In this document: positions 38,801-49,968 of the stretch, in pieces | Layout of the letters: each line of letters begins with the position of its first letter | Numbering within the stretch: the stretch's first letter is position 1 | Assembly: GCA_965112735.1 (NCBI GenBank) | Contig: OZ218951.1 | Span: 3,038,001-3,102,000 of the forward strand | From: Phaeosaccion multiseriatum | Taxonomy: Eukaryota > Ochrophyta, other classes | Direction of reading: 5' to 3' | DNA length: 64,000 nucleotides | Position numbers and translations under genes: made by a program | The notes under the pieces: model-generated | What the model saw: only the letters and a program-made list of their open reading frames with translations | Told to the model about the DNA's origin: nothing | Databases searched by the model: none

Positions 38801-41313
38801 CCCTCTGTAGCATCATTGCATGCCGAATCAGAGTCCGGGACGACGCCCCCAAAAAGTGAAGCATCTCAATTCGCTCCGCCTCCCTCTCGTCCTCCTCGTC
38901 CTCCTCCTCCCCGTTGCTGCTACTGCTACCGATGATCATCACCCCTTGCGCTGGAGGGTAGAACTGCTCATTTATCCGTAGCTCTTTGCCCCCCCCGGCG
39001 CTCTGGTTGTTTCTGCTGTTTTTCAATTGTCGGAATGCTTTCACGGGCGACCCTCCCCCCGCTCCTGCTATCTGACGACCCACTCCCCTTGGCTGCAAAA
39101 CGGGGGCATATTCCTCGAGCATACTTGCAAACCTCATGCATTGTGCGTCCGTGAAGCCAGCGCTGCGGTGGGGTGCGGGTTGGTGATTTGTGGTGATTTG
39201 TGGTGTTTTGTGGTGGAGTGCACAAGCATTGCCATATAAGAATAAGAATCCAATGATATGAGGAGGGCAACGGAAGGCCACGACACGCCAGGAGAGAGGA
39301 GAGAGGGAGGGATGACAAGATGCGTGCCTGTGAGTCTACCACCGCACGTATGAGGAGGGGTATCATTCCCCCTCAAACTCCCTCACTCCCTCACTCACGT
39401 AACCCACCCATACAACTCGCCCTCTCATCTATCCACGCACCCCCTCTCCCGTCCACCCACCCACCCTCACCCACCCTCACCCACCCTCACCCACTCACCC
39501 ACCCTCACCCACTCACCCACCCTCACCCACCCTCACCCACTCACCCACCCTCACCCACTCACCCACCCTCACCCACCCTAACCCACCCACCCACCCTCAC
39601 CCACCCTCACCCACTCACCCCCACCCACCCGTATTCATCTACTCCTCCTCTCCCTCCCTCCCTCCCTCCCTCCATCCTTCTTTCCCTCCTTCCCTCCCTC
39701 CCTCCACTCACTCACCGATAGAGGCGTAGATGCGCATCCACGTCCACAAGCGTGAACATCTTCCCCACGTCCTTCATAGGCGGCGTCGCCCTTCCCCCCA
39801 AACCTCCACTGCTGCTACCCCCTCCACCCATCCCCCCACCCCCAGCCCCCCCACCAAACCCACCAAAGCCCCCCCCGCCGCCGATCAAGTCGCTCCCCAG
39901 GGCCCCCAGTACGCCACCATCGTCAGCTAACGCTCCTGCCGGCCCACTTGCACGCAACAACACCTCGAGCATGGAGGCAATAATGCAATGCTGTACCGCG
40001 TCTGTGACTGGAGCAGGTGCAGCGGCGATTTGTGGGTCGAGCGTGTCCGTCCCTGATCCTGTCTCTGTCCCTCCTCCTCCTGCTGATGAACGATCTCCTC
40101 CTCCTCCTCCTCCTCCTCCTCCTCCTCCTCCTCCTCCTCCTCCTCCTCCTCCTCCTCCTCCTCCTCCTCCTCGACTGGGCCTACGTCGCTGGGATAAGCG
40201 GGTGGAAGACGAGGGCGAAGTGCCGTCTGCATCGAGGAAGAAGCTGCTGATGATTTGCGTGCGCTGGAGGCCGAGCATCCGCAAGCCGAACAGTAAGTAC
40301 TTCTCCCGAAACTCATTGCCGCTGAAGGATGGCAGTGGATGGCAGTGGATTGAGGGGGGGGGGGGTTCGGAGGTTTGGGCGCAGTACACAGTACAGGGTC
40401 AGAGTCGTCAGGAGTCAGGGACAAAAGGGAGAGAACACAGGGGGGCGGGGGGGGGTCAGAGTCAGGGACAATGAGAGCTATAGAGCAAAAGGAGAGGAAC
40501 AAAGCCCACTGCGGAACAAAACTCACTTGCGCACTGAGCTGGCAAGCTCCAGCACGATCCAATCGAACTGTTCCTCTCCCGCGGCCATGTGTAGAAGGGC
40601 CCGGTGCCTAAGAATCTCGGCTTTGGACAGGCCGAACAGCCATGTTAAGGCTGTCTTGATGGGCTTGGTGTGATCGGCCTCTCCTTCCCCTCCTCCTTCC
40701 CCTCCCCCCGCCTCTTCCAATCCAGGTACACCAATGACGCCGACTTCCTCAAGTAATTCGTCGTGGGGTGACTCCTCCGCCAAGAGAGCAACGGGCACAC
40801 GCATCGCCGCCACCGTCTTTGACGCACTCAGCGTCTGTCCCCCTTCCCCAGCCCCCCCACCCACCCGCCGTCCATGCTTGGTGCTGCCGCCGCTCTCACT
40901 GGCAGAGCTGTCGCTAACGTGCCCATTGCCCTCTCCCTCCTCCCCCTCCGCGTCAACTCCACCCTCCCCGTCATCGTCTGAAATCCTCTGCTGCTTTTGG
41001 AGAGAGTCAAGGAGGTGTAGGATACGGGCGGCAACGTCGAGCTCTTGCGATCCGAGCTCCGCACGTCGGAGGACGCGATGACGTTGCACCTCGTCCGTCC
41101 CCAGACCAAAGAGCTGAAATTGCGTTTTGTGTTTAGGGTGGGGGCCGGGGGGGGGGGGATGGAGCACACACAGCAAGAGTGAAAAGGAGTGAGGTGGAAG
41201 GGGGAGAGGAGGGAAGGAAGGAGAGGGGAGGGGAGGGAGGAGAGGGGAGGGGAGGAAGGCTGGGAGGGAGGGAGAAACAGTTCCATACGATCATCTGCGC
41301 CCTTGCCCGCCTA

Positions 41314-41379
<66 letters not shown>

Positions 41380-41499
41380 CACCTTGGCAGCAGAGACATC
41401 CTCCGGAGTAGGCCGCTTCTCAGACACAACGCTCCACGCGTCGGTTGAGGCCTGCATATGCTCCTCAGCCACTTGGTAGTCGTGGAGGGTCTGGTGGGT

Positions 41500-41545
<46 letters not shown>

Positions 41546-43395
41546 ATGGGCATTATGGGAAGGAAGACAGACCAGCGAAACGGGAGGTGATGGAGGGAAT
41601 TAGAGGCGAACGTAGGCGTCAAGTTGTGCTAACACTGCATGCGACACACATACACACACGCGCGCACACGCTCTCTCTCTCACACACACACATATACACA
41701 CACATATATATATATATATATATAATATACATATATATGTGTGTGTGTGTGTGTATATATGCACGCACGCACCATGCCCAGTCGCTGCAGCGTCAGTTGC
41801 GTCTTGAGCTGATCCGCGTCAAGACCAAAGAGGAAAGCAAGTGATCGCTCCGGCACATAGAGACTGCCCCTACCCAGCCTGCCCTTGGTGAGGGGTCCGT
41901 CGGGTCCGCAGGCCAGGGAGGGGTCGCTCTCGAGGACTGACAGAACCGTTACGAGGTCGGCCTCTGTAATACCCTCCTCGAAGAGAACCTGGGGGTAAGT
42001 GAGTGTGGGGTGGGGTGGGGTGGGAGGGAGGAGAGGGGGACAGGGGTAAGGGGGAGTGGGAGAGGGAGAGGGAGAGGAAGAGAGGGAAGAAGAATACCGG
42101 GGGGAAGAGAGGGGGGGGGGAATATGAGAGAGACGGAGGGAGAGAGAGCGAGAGAGAAGAGAGATAAAGCATACAGAGAGTCAGGAGGGAGGGAGGGAGG
42201 GCGGGCGGGCAGACCAAGTCGTTGTCGCTTCTCCTCGCTGCGTGCTGGCTTCATCGCTCCCGAGGGGCGGCATGCCCCGCTCAGCCCCACCCATACACCC
42301 GTGCCATCCATCGCCTGTCAAAGTTACAACGCACGCCACTCGTCCACTCCCTCCCCACCACCCCTTCTGCCTCTTGCCCTCGTCCCGCCTGACCGACCGA
42401 CCTTCTGCTGCTTTAGGGTTACTGCGGTGAGTCCCAGGAAGCAAGCCTTGATGTTGCTCTTGAGCAGACACTTGCTCTGCTGCTGCTGTTGATGCGATGA
42501 CTCCTCCGTTCCAGAATCGGAAGGTCCTCGGCCACGAGGGGAAAACATGCTCTTGCTATCTATCAGTAGCTGCGAGGCGGGCCCCCGGGGACTGCTGAGC
42601 ACGGCACTCGAGGACCTAACTGCGTAACGAGAGGTTTGGCGCTGGTCCACAACTGATCCAACTACGCCCACGCCAGTGGACGAGCCCGTCCGGAAGCTGC
42701 AACAAGGAAAAGCAAGAAACAATGAAAACAACAGCAACAGCAACAGCAACAGCAACGGCAACAACAACAACAACCGACGAACAATAGAGAACACGAAAAA
42801 TGTGAGATGAGGTGAGGTCAGGTGAGGCTTCCGAGAGGGTGAGTAGGAGAATGGAGGGAGGGAGGAAATGTGAGAAGACTGGGAAAGGCTCAATCGGACT
42901 GACCTTTGCCGCTGCCCCCCACCACCCGAAGAGGACACGGAATTGAGAGCGGCCTGTTTCGTTCCTCCTCCTCCGGCGGAAGAAGCAGCAGTGTCGGCCT
43001 TTTCTTGTTCCCTCGCAGAAGGCGTTTCTTCGGTGCCCCTCTTCTCTTTCTCGTCTACCGCTGCCCCCCCCCCCTGCAGGCGCTCCATGCCCCGGTTCGC
43101 ACTTTCGGCGAGTAGAGCTGACCAGGTCTTGGCCGGCGCCACTTCCTTCGGAGCTGCAGATGTGTCCGCTGCCGGTACTGCAGAAGACTGCTGCTGCTCT
43201 CCCTTCTCACTATCACCAGCCCCATGTCCTCCTCCCGCTCGTGCTAAATCTTCGCTCTTGAATTCAGTGTTCATAGCCTGCCCATTCCTGTATCCCCCCC
43301 CTTCATCATCATCGCTGTCATCACTATCATCACTGTCGTCATCGTCATCATCATCGTCATCATCATCGTCATCATCATCATCATCATCATCATCG

Positions 43396-43430
<35 letters not shown>

Positions 43431-44728
43431 TTCCTCAGATCCACCCCCTCGTTCTTCAGAGCCCTCCTCCGGTTCCCCTGAGTCTGACCAGCTAGGGTGA
43501 GTGTTAATGTCACGCGCCACAGGAATTTCAACTTCAGTGTTGAACGGCACCTTTGGCATGAGACCTTCCACGTCTGGGGCTGGTGCTGCCGGGGGAGAGG
43601 GCAGCTCCTCCTCCTCTGTTCCCTGGGGTGAAGAGGCGGTGACTGCTCCTGGCACTACAGCGATTGCCACTGCTTCAGGGACCCTCATCGAGCCTGAAAC
43701 AGAGCGAGGCTCGCCTGCATTCCTATCCTCTTCACCCCGCCCCCGCTGTGCTCCCCTCCCCCCGCCGCCCCCGCCGCCCCCGCCGCTACTTCTGTCGAAG
43801 CTCTGTGAACCTCCTCCACCCGCCCGTCTTGCCCCTCCTGACGTGCTACCCCCCCCTCTTCCTCCCACTTCTGCTGTTGGTGCTGCGGGTACCGCCCCCC
43901 CTTGCAGAGAGCCTGATGTTCGTTGGCTCTCCCCGCTGCCCAAGTACTGCTGCAACACCGCCGGCACTTGGCTGGGATCAGTGGTGAGGTAGTCGTAAAC
44001 GGCATTGCAGAACTGGGGGGACGGAGGGAGGGAGGGAATGGGGTTAGCGGGTGGAACTCCGACAAGGTCGATATCAACAGTAGGGGGCATTACTGCTGCA
44101 TCCGAGGGGGTGCGAGCGCGGTGGAAACGTTCACTGAAAGATCACCGTCACGATCAGGGCCAAAGCTGGGCCAAAGGACGAAGGCCGCCACTGAAAGTAG
44201 ACACTGCCGTTGTGATTCCATCGACACAGTAGCGCTGCTTTGATCCCCCACCTTCCCCCCCGCTGCAGAAAGACAAGCAAGCATGAAAGACGCACCTCCA
44301 CATTCTGGAAGGTCAGGTCCAGATCCCTGTTGTCAAACTTCAGCCGGATGCTCTTGGACGGGTCAGACCTAAACGAGGAGGTCACACCCGACACCTCCGA
44401 GCCGCGCTGCACATTCCGCAGGGAAGAGAGGAAGAACTCCTTCCGGTTCTTGTTGCTCCCTCCCGCGTACGACAGCTGCTGCGTGCTGCTGAGGTCTTCC
44501 GTGCCCACAGCACTGCCAGAGGGGAGGTATTAACAGAGGATCAGCTGGCATATCAGGGGGAGAAACTCTCTCGGGGGGACAATGCTTGGAAACTGTGTAC
44601 CTGATTGCAATCTTCGCCCTGTCTTTGGACAAATGCAACATCCGCGACTCCGACTTCTTGTTCCGCCCGTGCTTTACCACCCGCAGCCCCGGCCGCTGGA
44701 GTGTTTCCTCTATGAAAGAGAGCGGCAT
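32815..44728 (-). CDS. NLR-like protein: PH-like, FLGL repeats, NB-ARC, TPR
   Basis: 16 exons on minus: 44728-44601, 44512-44296, 44012-42904, 42696-42402, 41988-41773, 41490-41383, 41113-40527, 40321-39716, 39162-38031, 37789-37106, 36831-36737, 36557-36439, 36228-36088, 35896-35815, 35691-34983, 34827-32815; 2746 aa, phases agree. Residues 1-140 resemble a PH domain (KSIRLKFDNRDLDLTFQNVE then FCNAVYDYL). Residues 570-1190 hold about six FLGL-x4-L-x2-H elements between Gly/Asp/Ser-rich stretches. NB-ARC spans about 1535-1815: P-loop GDPGVGKT (1540-1547), Walker B LLVLDDVW, RNBS-B SLLVTTSS, CRGSPRALQLLGG (GLPL). A winged-helix-like part follows (LPPKLLASLWGL). Kinesin-light-chain-type TPRs (LPRALNNQAQLL, LARTLNNMACVL, VAESLNNLGLIL, VAETLHNLSMCL) close the protein, all in the last exon. 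STAND NTPases of this kind act as ligand-gated switches, and brown algae have NB-ARC/TPR candidate receptors. TTSS lacks the usual sensor Arg and no MHD motif is visible. The ligand is unknown. Confidence 0.8.
35617..35635 (+). repeat. Dispersed 19-bp element, copy 9 (18/19)
   Basis: GCTGTACCACCAACTGCTG. It lies in exon 15 of the NB-ARC gene, read as AAVGGTA in the gene's sense. Confidence 0.8.
37020..37072. repeat. (CCAA)n microsatellite in an NB-ARC gene intron
   Basis: About 13 copies just downstream (minus sense) of the Walker B exon 37789-37106. Confidence 0.9.
37277..37332 (-). repeat. (CCT)n coding poly-Gly inside the NB-ARC domain
   Basis: GGA repeats in minus sense give about 18 Gly between the P-loop segment and Walker B, an unstructured insertion in the NTPase fold. 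Another CCT run at 40099-40172 gives a Gly tract in exon 40321-39716. Confidence 0.85.
39440..39720. repeat. CACCCTCACC / CACTCACC repeat in an NB-ARC gene intron
   Basis: Imperfect ACCCACCCTC units followed by CTCC units, up to the donor of exon 40321-39716. That donor (GTGAGTGAG, minus sense) merges into the repeat. Confidence 0.85.
41319..41375. repeat. (TA)n microsatellite
   Basis: About 28 TA copies in the intron between exons 41490-41383 and 41113-40527. (GGCA)n at about 41499-41544 and TATA/GTGT at about 41690-41760 lie in the next intron upstream. Confidence 0.95.
43305..43432 (-). repeat. (ATC/GAT)n coding poly-Asp tract
   Basis: In minus sense GAT/GAC codons give an Asp run of more than 30 with a few Ser in exon 3 of the NB-ARC gene. 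GAC codons interrupt the GAT run, as expected if the acidic peptide itself is selected. Confidence 0.85.
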
Positions 44729-45106
44729 CTGCTTTTTCAGCTTAGAGGCGAACCTCCTATTCCACACACCAGTCTCCACGCTGCCTCTTCTCTCTTACTA
44801 CTCCAAGCCCAAGCCTATGCCTGAGCTTATATTATATATAAGGCGCCGCCCCGCGTCGAGCGTTGCGAGGGCTGTGCTCGTGGAGGGAAAATTTGAGCTC
44901 ATATGGTTCCGGCGCTATCGGCGCTTTTGGAGTCCAGAAGTTGCATTTTCTTTACTTTCTCGCGCTCCGTTATACTGTAGGAGAATGTACAGGACTTCTC
45001 ATTCCAACTCCCTCAACAAGTGCTCTAGAGAGGGGATGGTAGAGGAGGCCTAGTGGGAGAGGGAAGAACACAGAAGCGGCACGACACACCCTTCACTGGA
45101 CGGAGG
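44729..45106. promoter_or_regulatory. Divergent promoter, NB-ARC gene and 254-aa gene
   Basis: 378 bp between start codons. On the minus strand a TATA-like CTTATATATAATATAAG lies at about 44843-44827, roughly 100 bp before the NB-ARC-gene ATG. This supports transcription starting near 44800 and the start chosen at 44728. No clear TATA is seen for the plus-strand gene. Confidence 0.5.
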
Positions 45107-46100
45107 ATGGCCAACTCGAGGAACGCTGTTCGTTCTCTCAAACAGTCTGTCTTCTCGCTAAAGCAGACCAAGAAGCTCAAGAGTAGACCGAAGGTGTGCT
45201 TTCACAATGTCTGCCGGGTGGTCCTGGTTCCTCACAGCAACGAGTTGGACTGCGCTACGGTGAGCGGAGGGCGGCAAGGAATATATTTTAATTATAAGCA
45301 CTTGTGGCCGAGCGGGCCATGTCCCACACTGAGTAGCGTCATGATTTGCAGGGGTCTGGTTGCAGGGGTCTGGAAGGCTCAGGGGGGGTCGCTCCTCCTC
45401 CCGCCTCCTCACCGCCTCCCCCGCCTTCCCCGCCTTCCCGCCTCTTTCCCCCGCCGTCTCCTCCCTCTCTTTGTATGTTTCGGGAAAGCAGAAGGAAGCC
45501 CTGTGGTGGCAGCAAAAGGACCTGTTGGACTTTAGGATGACGTCGTACCTACACATGCAGAAGTACGGCCACTTGAACCCGCTAGAAGAGTGCGAAGACG
45601 ACAACCCCAGCGCCAATAGCATTAGTATTGGCCATAGGAATAGCGATAGCCATAGCCATGGCGAGGAAGGAACGTTCTTCGACGGGCACCACAACTCCTC
45701 CTCCCGTGACGCCCAACGGGAAAAAGACGGAGAAGAGGAACAAGAACAAGAAGGAGAGGATGCTGCGGCCCTTCGTTGTCGATGGCGCGCTTCCCTCCAA
45801 GCCCCGCGCGCCGCAGAGGAGGAGGCATGGGGAGACGGAGCGAGTAGGGGGGCGGCCCAATTTCAAGATGGCCTGCAAGACGTGCTCATGCCTACCGCTG
45901 CTCCAATTGGTCCGACGGTGCCCCGGGCCATGGCCCTCGCGTCTTCCTACGCGGAGACTCCGAATCCGAACCCGCCGAATCCGCTGCTGCTCGGACAACA
46001 TCAGAGGGGCCAGCCCGTCACGCCTCCGTTGGCCTTCTACCAACGCGATGACCACTTGCCCGAAGCGCGGAGCGCCCACGACGACAGGATGTGGACGTAG
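45107..46100 (+). CDS. Conserved-looking 254-aa protein of unknown function
   Basis: Two exons, 45107-45259 and 45489-46100 (or 45492, a CAG/AAG tandem acceptor). The first exon is basic (FSLKQTKKLKSRPKVCF) and ends VCRVVLVPHSNELDCAT. The second opens KEALWWQQKDLLDF. The pattern of VxLVP.SNE followed by LWW..xD...F resembles a short motif I recall in proteins of stramenopiles and other protists, where an aromatic LWW/D/F cluster follows a VxLIP strand. The remaining 200 residues are acidic then Pro/Ala-rich and look disordered. There is no signal peptide or membrane segment. The upstream neighbour (NB-ARC gene) is divergent and shares the promoter. Function not recognised. Confidence 0.7.
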
Positions 46101-46978
46101 AGCTTCTTCCTTCCTTCCTTCCTTCCTTCCTTCCTTCCTTCCTTCCTTCCTTCCTTCCTTCCGGCCGGGTAAGCATACCAGGGTGGTGATGTGAAAAGGG
46201 AGAGGTCTCTCCCACACGCCCCTCCAGTAGGGCATGTTAGTGTGTATAGCGAGTGAGTGTTCGTGAGCCTTTGTAGCGAGGTGAGCGAACGAACGACGGC
46301 GTCACTTGTGGTGCCCCTTCCTTATCCGAGTGCCCCTTACTAGTGTCGGGGGCAAGAGAGGATATAACCTGACTCATTTGCGTCGGTGGGTTTTATCTTC
46401 TTTTGCTTTTGCTTGTGCCTCCAAGTGTGGCGTTGCTTGGTGTTTGTTCGTATGCAGCCTTGGTTCCTCCGTGTTGGCCGTGAAGAAACAGGCCAAGATC
46501 CAAAGGCAAATGCATCCTCCATTAGATTAGTGTTCCGGCTGAAAATGGCCGCTCGGCTAGCTCCGTCTTATTATTGTGTATATATCTCATTGATTTAAAT
46601 TAAATTTAATTACACGGATTTATCAACAAAGCCTCTGCTGCTGAGGCCATTCGTTCCTCCCTCTCTCCTCTCTTGAGTGAATCTGGAGAAAGGTTCAGCA
46701 CACCAACAAGCCTGCTCTGTCTGGAGGTCGCGAGTGCGGTCGTGTGACGTCACATGTCCGCCGTTGTTTGAAAGGAAGCGGAGAGCAAGCAACCAAATGT
46801 CCTTCCAATAACTGCCGCCTGAAAGCCAAATAACCAAAAAATCAAATAATCGCGCAAGTCTCCGCTTCCTTCCGAATACGCCACACGCGGACGGGACTCT
46901 CCGCGAAGAAGCGACCATGTGTTCACGCTCAGAGACACCAGGTAGGCAGATACGGACGCCGCTCTTCTCTTCAAGTCG

Positions 46979-47009
<31 letters not shown>

Positions 47010-47398
47010 CGCGTGCGCATGCGCGTGCGGGCGGGCGGGCGGGTGGGCGGGCGGGTGGGCGGCCCTCCCCGGCGCAGGAGGAGGGGCCGGCATCCTCGCA
47101 ACGGGCCCCGACCAGGCACAGCGGTCCGAATCGGTCTCTCCGTTCGGGCACACACACTCCCTCTCGGGCATTGGGCCGGCCCAAGAGGATGCTTGCTTGT
47201 TCGCACGAGGCGGACGCTTCTCCCTCTCCGAGGGCTCCAAGGAGGTGGTAATGTGCCATCACAGACCCGATTGTTCCCTCTCTCTTCCTTTCGAGGAGGC
47301 AAGAGCAGAGAGAACGGGAGATCATGAAACAGTATCTCGTGCACACGTGCGGTGTACACTGGCCGAGCCATCTCTCACTCTCGCCTTCACATTGGCCT
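46101..47398. other. Convergent region with TTCC and GT repeats, no supported gene
   Basis: Begins with (TTCC)n at about 46108-46162. An AT-rich stretch (46590-46625) and a GT/GC run with GCGGGCGGGCGG (46981-47062) follow. Long open frames on both strands at 46.6-47.4 kb exist but lack family features and consistent splice sites. A small unrecognised gene cannot be excluded. Confidence 0.5.
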
Positions 47399-49237
47399 TC
47401 ACATGACCTCGTCCAGGTTGGCGGAGCTCTGGAACTGATCCACCTCCCCCAGAATCGTGTTGCACTTGTCCTTGAGCACGGCAATGGCGAGGCGCAAAAT
47501 GTCCTGTGGGGGCATCATGCCCATGCTCTCCACAGTAAAGATAAAGTGCTCTGCGTCTCTCTCCAGCGTCACCTTCTCTCCCCAGTCGCCCTCGCGGATG
47601 CACTCCCTACACATGGTGCAGTCCCTTGGTCTCGCCACCACTGCCACCGAGTCTTCAATGTCAAACACCTTCATGGGGCACTTGGCCACCAGCTCCTCCG
47701 ACTCGGCTTCCGTCAGCCCACCCGGGGCCACAATCTTCACCACGGGCAGCAGGCGGTAGGACGAGTTGGAAACCGGCGAGAACTTGGCGTGGTCGTGCCC
47801 TGTGCCCTTGTGGCAGTGGGCCTCAAAGGTAATCTCCTGGCCCGGCCGGAGCTTGGCCAGCAGAATGTCGTCATGCACTGGGGCAATACCGTCGGGGAAG
47901 TGTTCTTGCTGCCTGCCCACGGGCACCCACTCCAAGTCTCGCGAGTACACAGAGGTGGTGGGGGGGTCTTCTCGAGAGAGCCGAGAGGCAGCCGCGCCCC
48001 CCTGGGCTCCTCCTGCTCCCCCTCCCTTGGTGCCCTGTTTAAAGTCGTCGGCCTTCTTCTCCAGCTTGAAGACAATTGTGTTGTACTCGTTTGCCTTTAC
48101 GAACGCCAGGCGACAGAACAAGACAGTAGAGACGTCAACAACAGAAAGAGAAGGGTGGGTTTAGCAAAGAAAGGAGGGGTTGTTCAACCAAGAAAAAACG
48201 CTACACAAAGCTGCTGCAACAGCCAACACTGCGAGTCAGCAGATCGATCACATGAAAAAAATGTCGGGCGAGATATGGTCATCTTGTCATGGAAATGTCA
48301 AGACCACAAAGCGTTCCCCCTGGGGCCTCAACCATAAGGTCCCGTGTATTGATATCGCACTATCATGAAGCCCAAAATTCGTGAAGGCCGATGAGCCGCG
48401 AATTAGGGGAGATTAATTGTAATGCTTGCTTCCGTTCCTCTCCTTTCCTTCAGGGCCAAAAACACTCATCAACACAGCGCGAAGGAGAGAGACAGACAGA
48501 CAAGGCAGCTTACATCTCCGGAGCTGACGAAGTCCTCGAAGCGCCTCGGGTCCGCGTTGATGGGCACGAGGCCCACGCGGTGAGCAAGCACCTCGTCGTG
48601 GATGATGGAGGAGTTCATCACCACATACAGGTTCTCGATGGCCATGGTGGGCACCTGGTGCGGTGGGGCGGGGAGCGGGGCCAAGGCGGGGTGAGGCGCT
48701 GGTACGTACGTACAAGAGGGCTTTGTGTGACAGGGGTGAGTCACGGGGAGGATTCACCTCGCAAGAGTCAGAACTCCGGATTCTAAAGACGTGATTTGCT
48801 GAGGGAAACAGGGCCCACCTCTGCTGTCGCAAATGAGAGGAAGACGTGCGTACCTCAGCCAACATGATCCGGCGCAGGGCATTGGCTAGGGATACATCCA
48901 CTCCCACCAGGTCGAACACCAGCTCGTTCTCATCGAGGCTAATGATGTTGAGCTGAGGGGGGCAAAGGAGCAGGGAGGAGGAAGAGAGGGAGAGTGGGCG
49001 AAGAGAAATGAGGACTGAATTGAGGACATGCGCCAGGCGCACGGGAAGAACCATGTGAGTGAGTGGATGGAGACGGCAAGGAAAGTAGATACGTCCCTCC
49101 TCAGATATCCTCACCTCCATGGACTCAGCGATCCTCTCCGCGTACGGCAGCTTGTTTCGCTGCACCTGCTCGGCCGAAGAGGGCATGTACACGCACTGCG
49201 GTGCCTCGTCCGTGAGGACGTACTTCTTGGACGTCAT
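47399..49237 (-). CDS. RPAC1: RNA polymerase I and III subunit RPAC1 (AC40)
   Basis: Four exons on minus: 49237-49115, 48952-48854, 48654-48514, 48094-47399, all phase 0; 352 aa, close to the usual size of about 345. AC40 is the alpha-like subunit that pairs with AC19 to nucleate assembly of nuclear Pol I and Pol III. Recognisable segments: DENELVFDLVGVDVSLANAL with RRIMLAEVPTMAIE, IIHDEVLAHRVGLVPINADP, PVHDDILLAKLRPGQEI, KGTGHDHAKFSPVSNSSYRL and FTVESMGMMPPQDIL. Cys260, Cys280, Cys283 and Cys286 form C-x19-C-x2-C-x2-C in the inserted domain, the spacing of the iron-sulfur motif of archaeal subunit D. Animal and yeast AC40 lack it. An N-terminal block (KYVLTDEAPQCVYMPSS) precedes the core. 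The ATG at 49237 is in a frame also open upstream. The gene is divergent from the REEP gene. Confidence 0.92.
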
Positions 49238-49968
49238 GAGGAGGCCTCCCCCAACGCAATCAATGGGTAGGGGGAGCCCGTTGTGCGGCTGCAGAGAGAG
49301 AGGCGGCAAACGCACCCACCTGGGGAATTACGTAAGGACCCACGGGCTATGCGATGCTGTTTGAACCAGATTTTCAGCGCGTTTTCCCCCGAGGTGTGTA
49401 GCAGCGCTGCGAGCGAGGGTGGTGGTTCTGCAGTGGTGAGGGAAGGTGACTCTGGTGTAGCTGCGTGAGGCTGAAAAGGAACGGCAGCGGCATCAGAATT
49501 GAGGGCGGAGGGCGGAAGAACCCTCTTCTCCACTTTGCCCCTCTTCTTCTCTTCGCCCTGTGTCCTTGGTAGGCTGGTGGGGGATAAGGTGTGGTATCCT
49601 TTGTCTCTCTGTGTGAAAGGAGTGCTCTTTCTCTGGCTAGGACTTGTCTGTGTGGAGGGTAGTCGAAAGAAAAACCAACGGTTTTCATCGGTCCCTCCCA
49701 GCCCTTCTCCCCTTCCGCCTCTTCTCCCTCTCTGTACTTCCTCCTTGCTTTATCTCCCTATCTCCCTCTCTATCGACCCCTCCTCGGCCCTAATCCAGCC
49801 CCTGTGCCGCCGTCTCCCTCCCTCCCTGCCCCAACCCCTGTGAACCACGCCCTCCGCCGGTCTACCCGCGACGTGGACCTCTCTCTGTACGCCAGACAAG
49901 AGTCAGAGTAAGCACCAATCAAACAGGAGGAGGAGAAAGTAACACGCCACACGCATTGTAGTAGATCC
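49238..49968. promoter_or_regulatory. Divergent promoter region, RPAC1 and REEP/HVA22 gene
   Basis: 731 bp with pyrimidine-rich tracts (49520-49560, 49690-49850) on the plus strand. No TATA box or coding exon is evident. It may hold 5' UTR or an unrecognised first exon of either gene. Confidence 0.4.

Noticed and set aside
46610-47484. Long open frames on both strands between the 254-aa gene and RPAC1
   Set aside because: Rich in His/Thr and Cys/Val from GT/CA repeats, no family features, no consistent splice sites, and overlapping the RPAC1 3' end.
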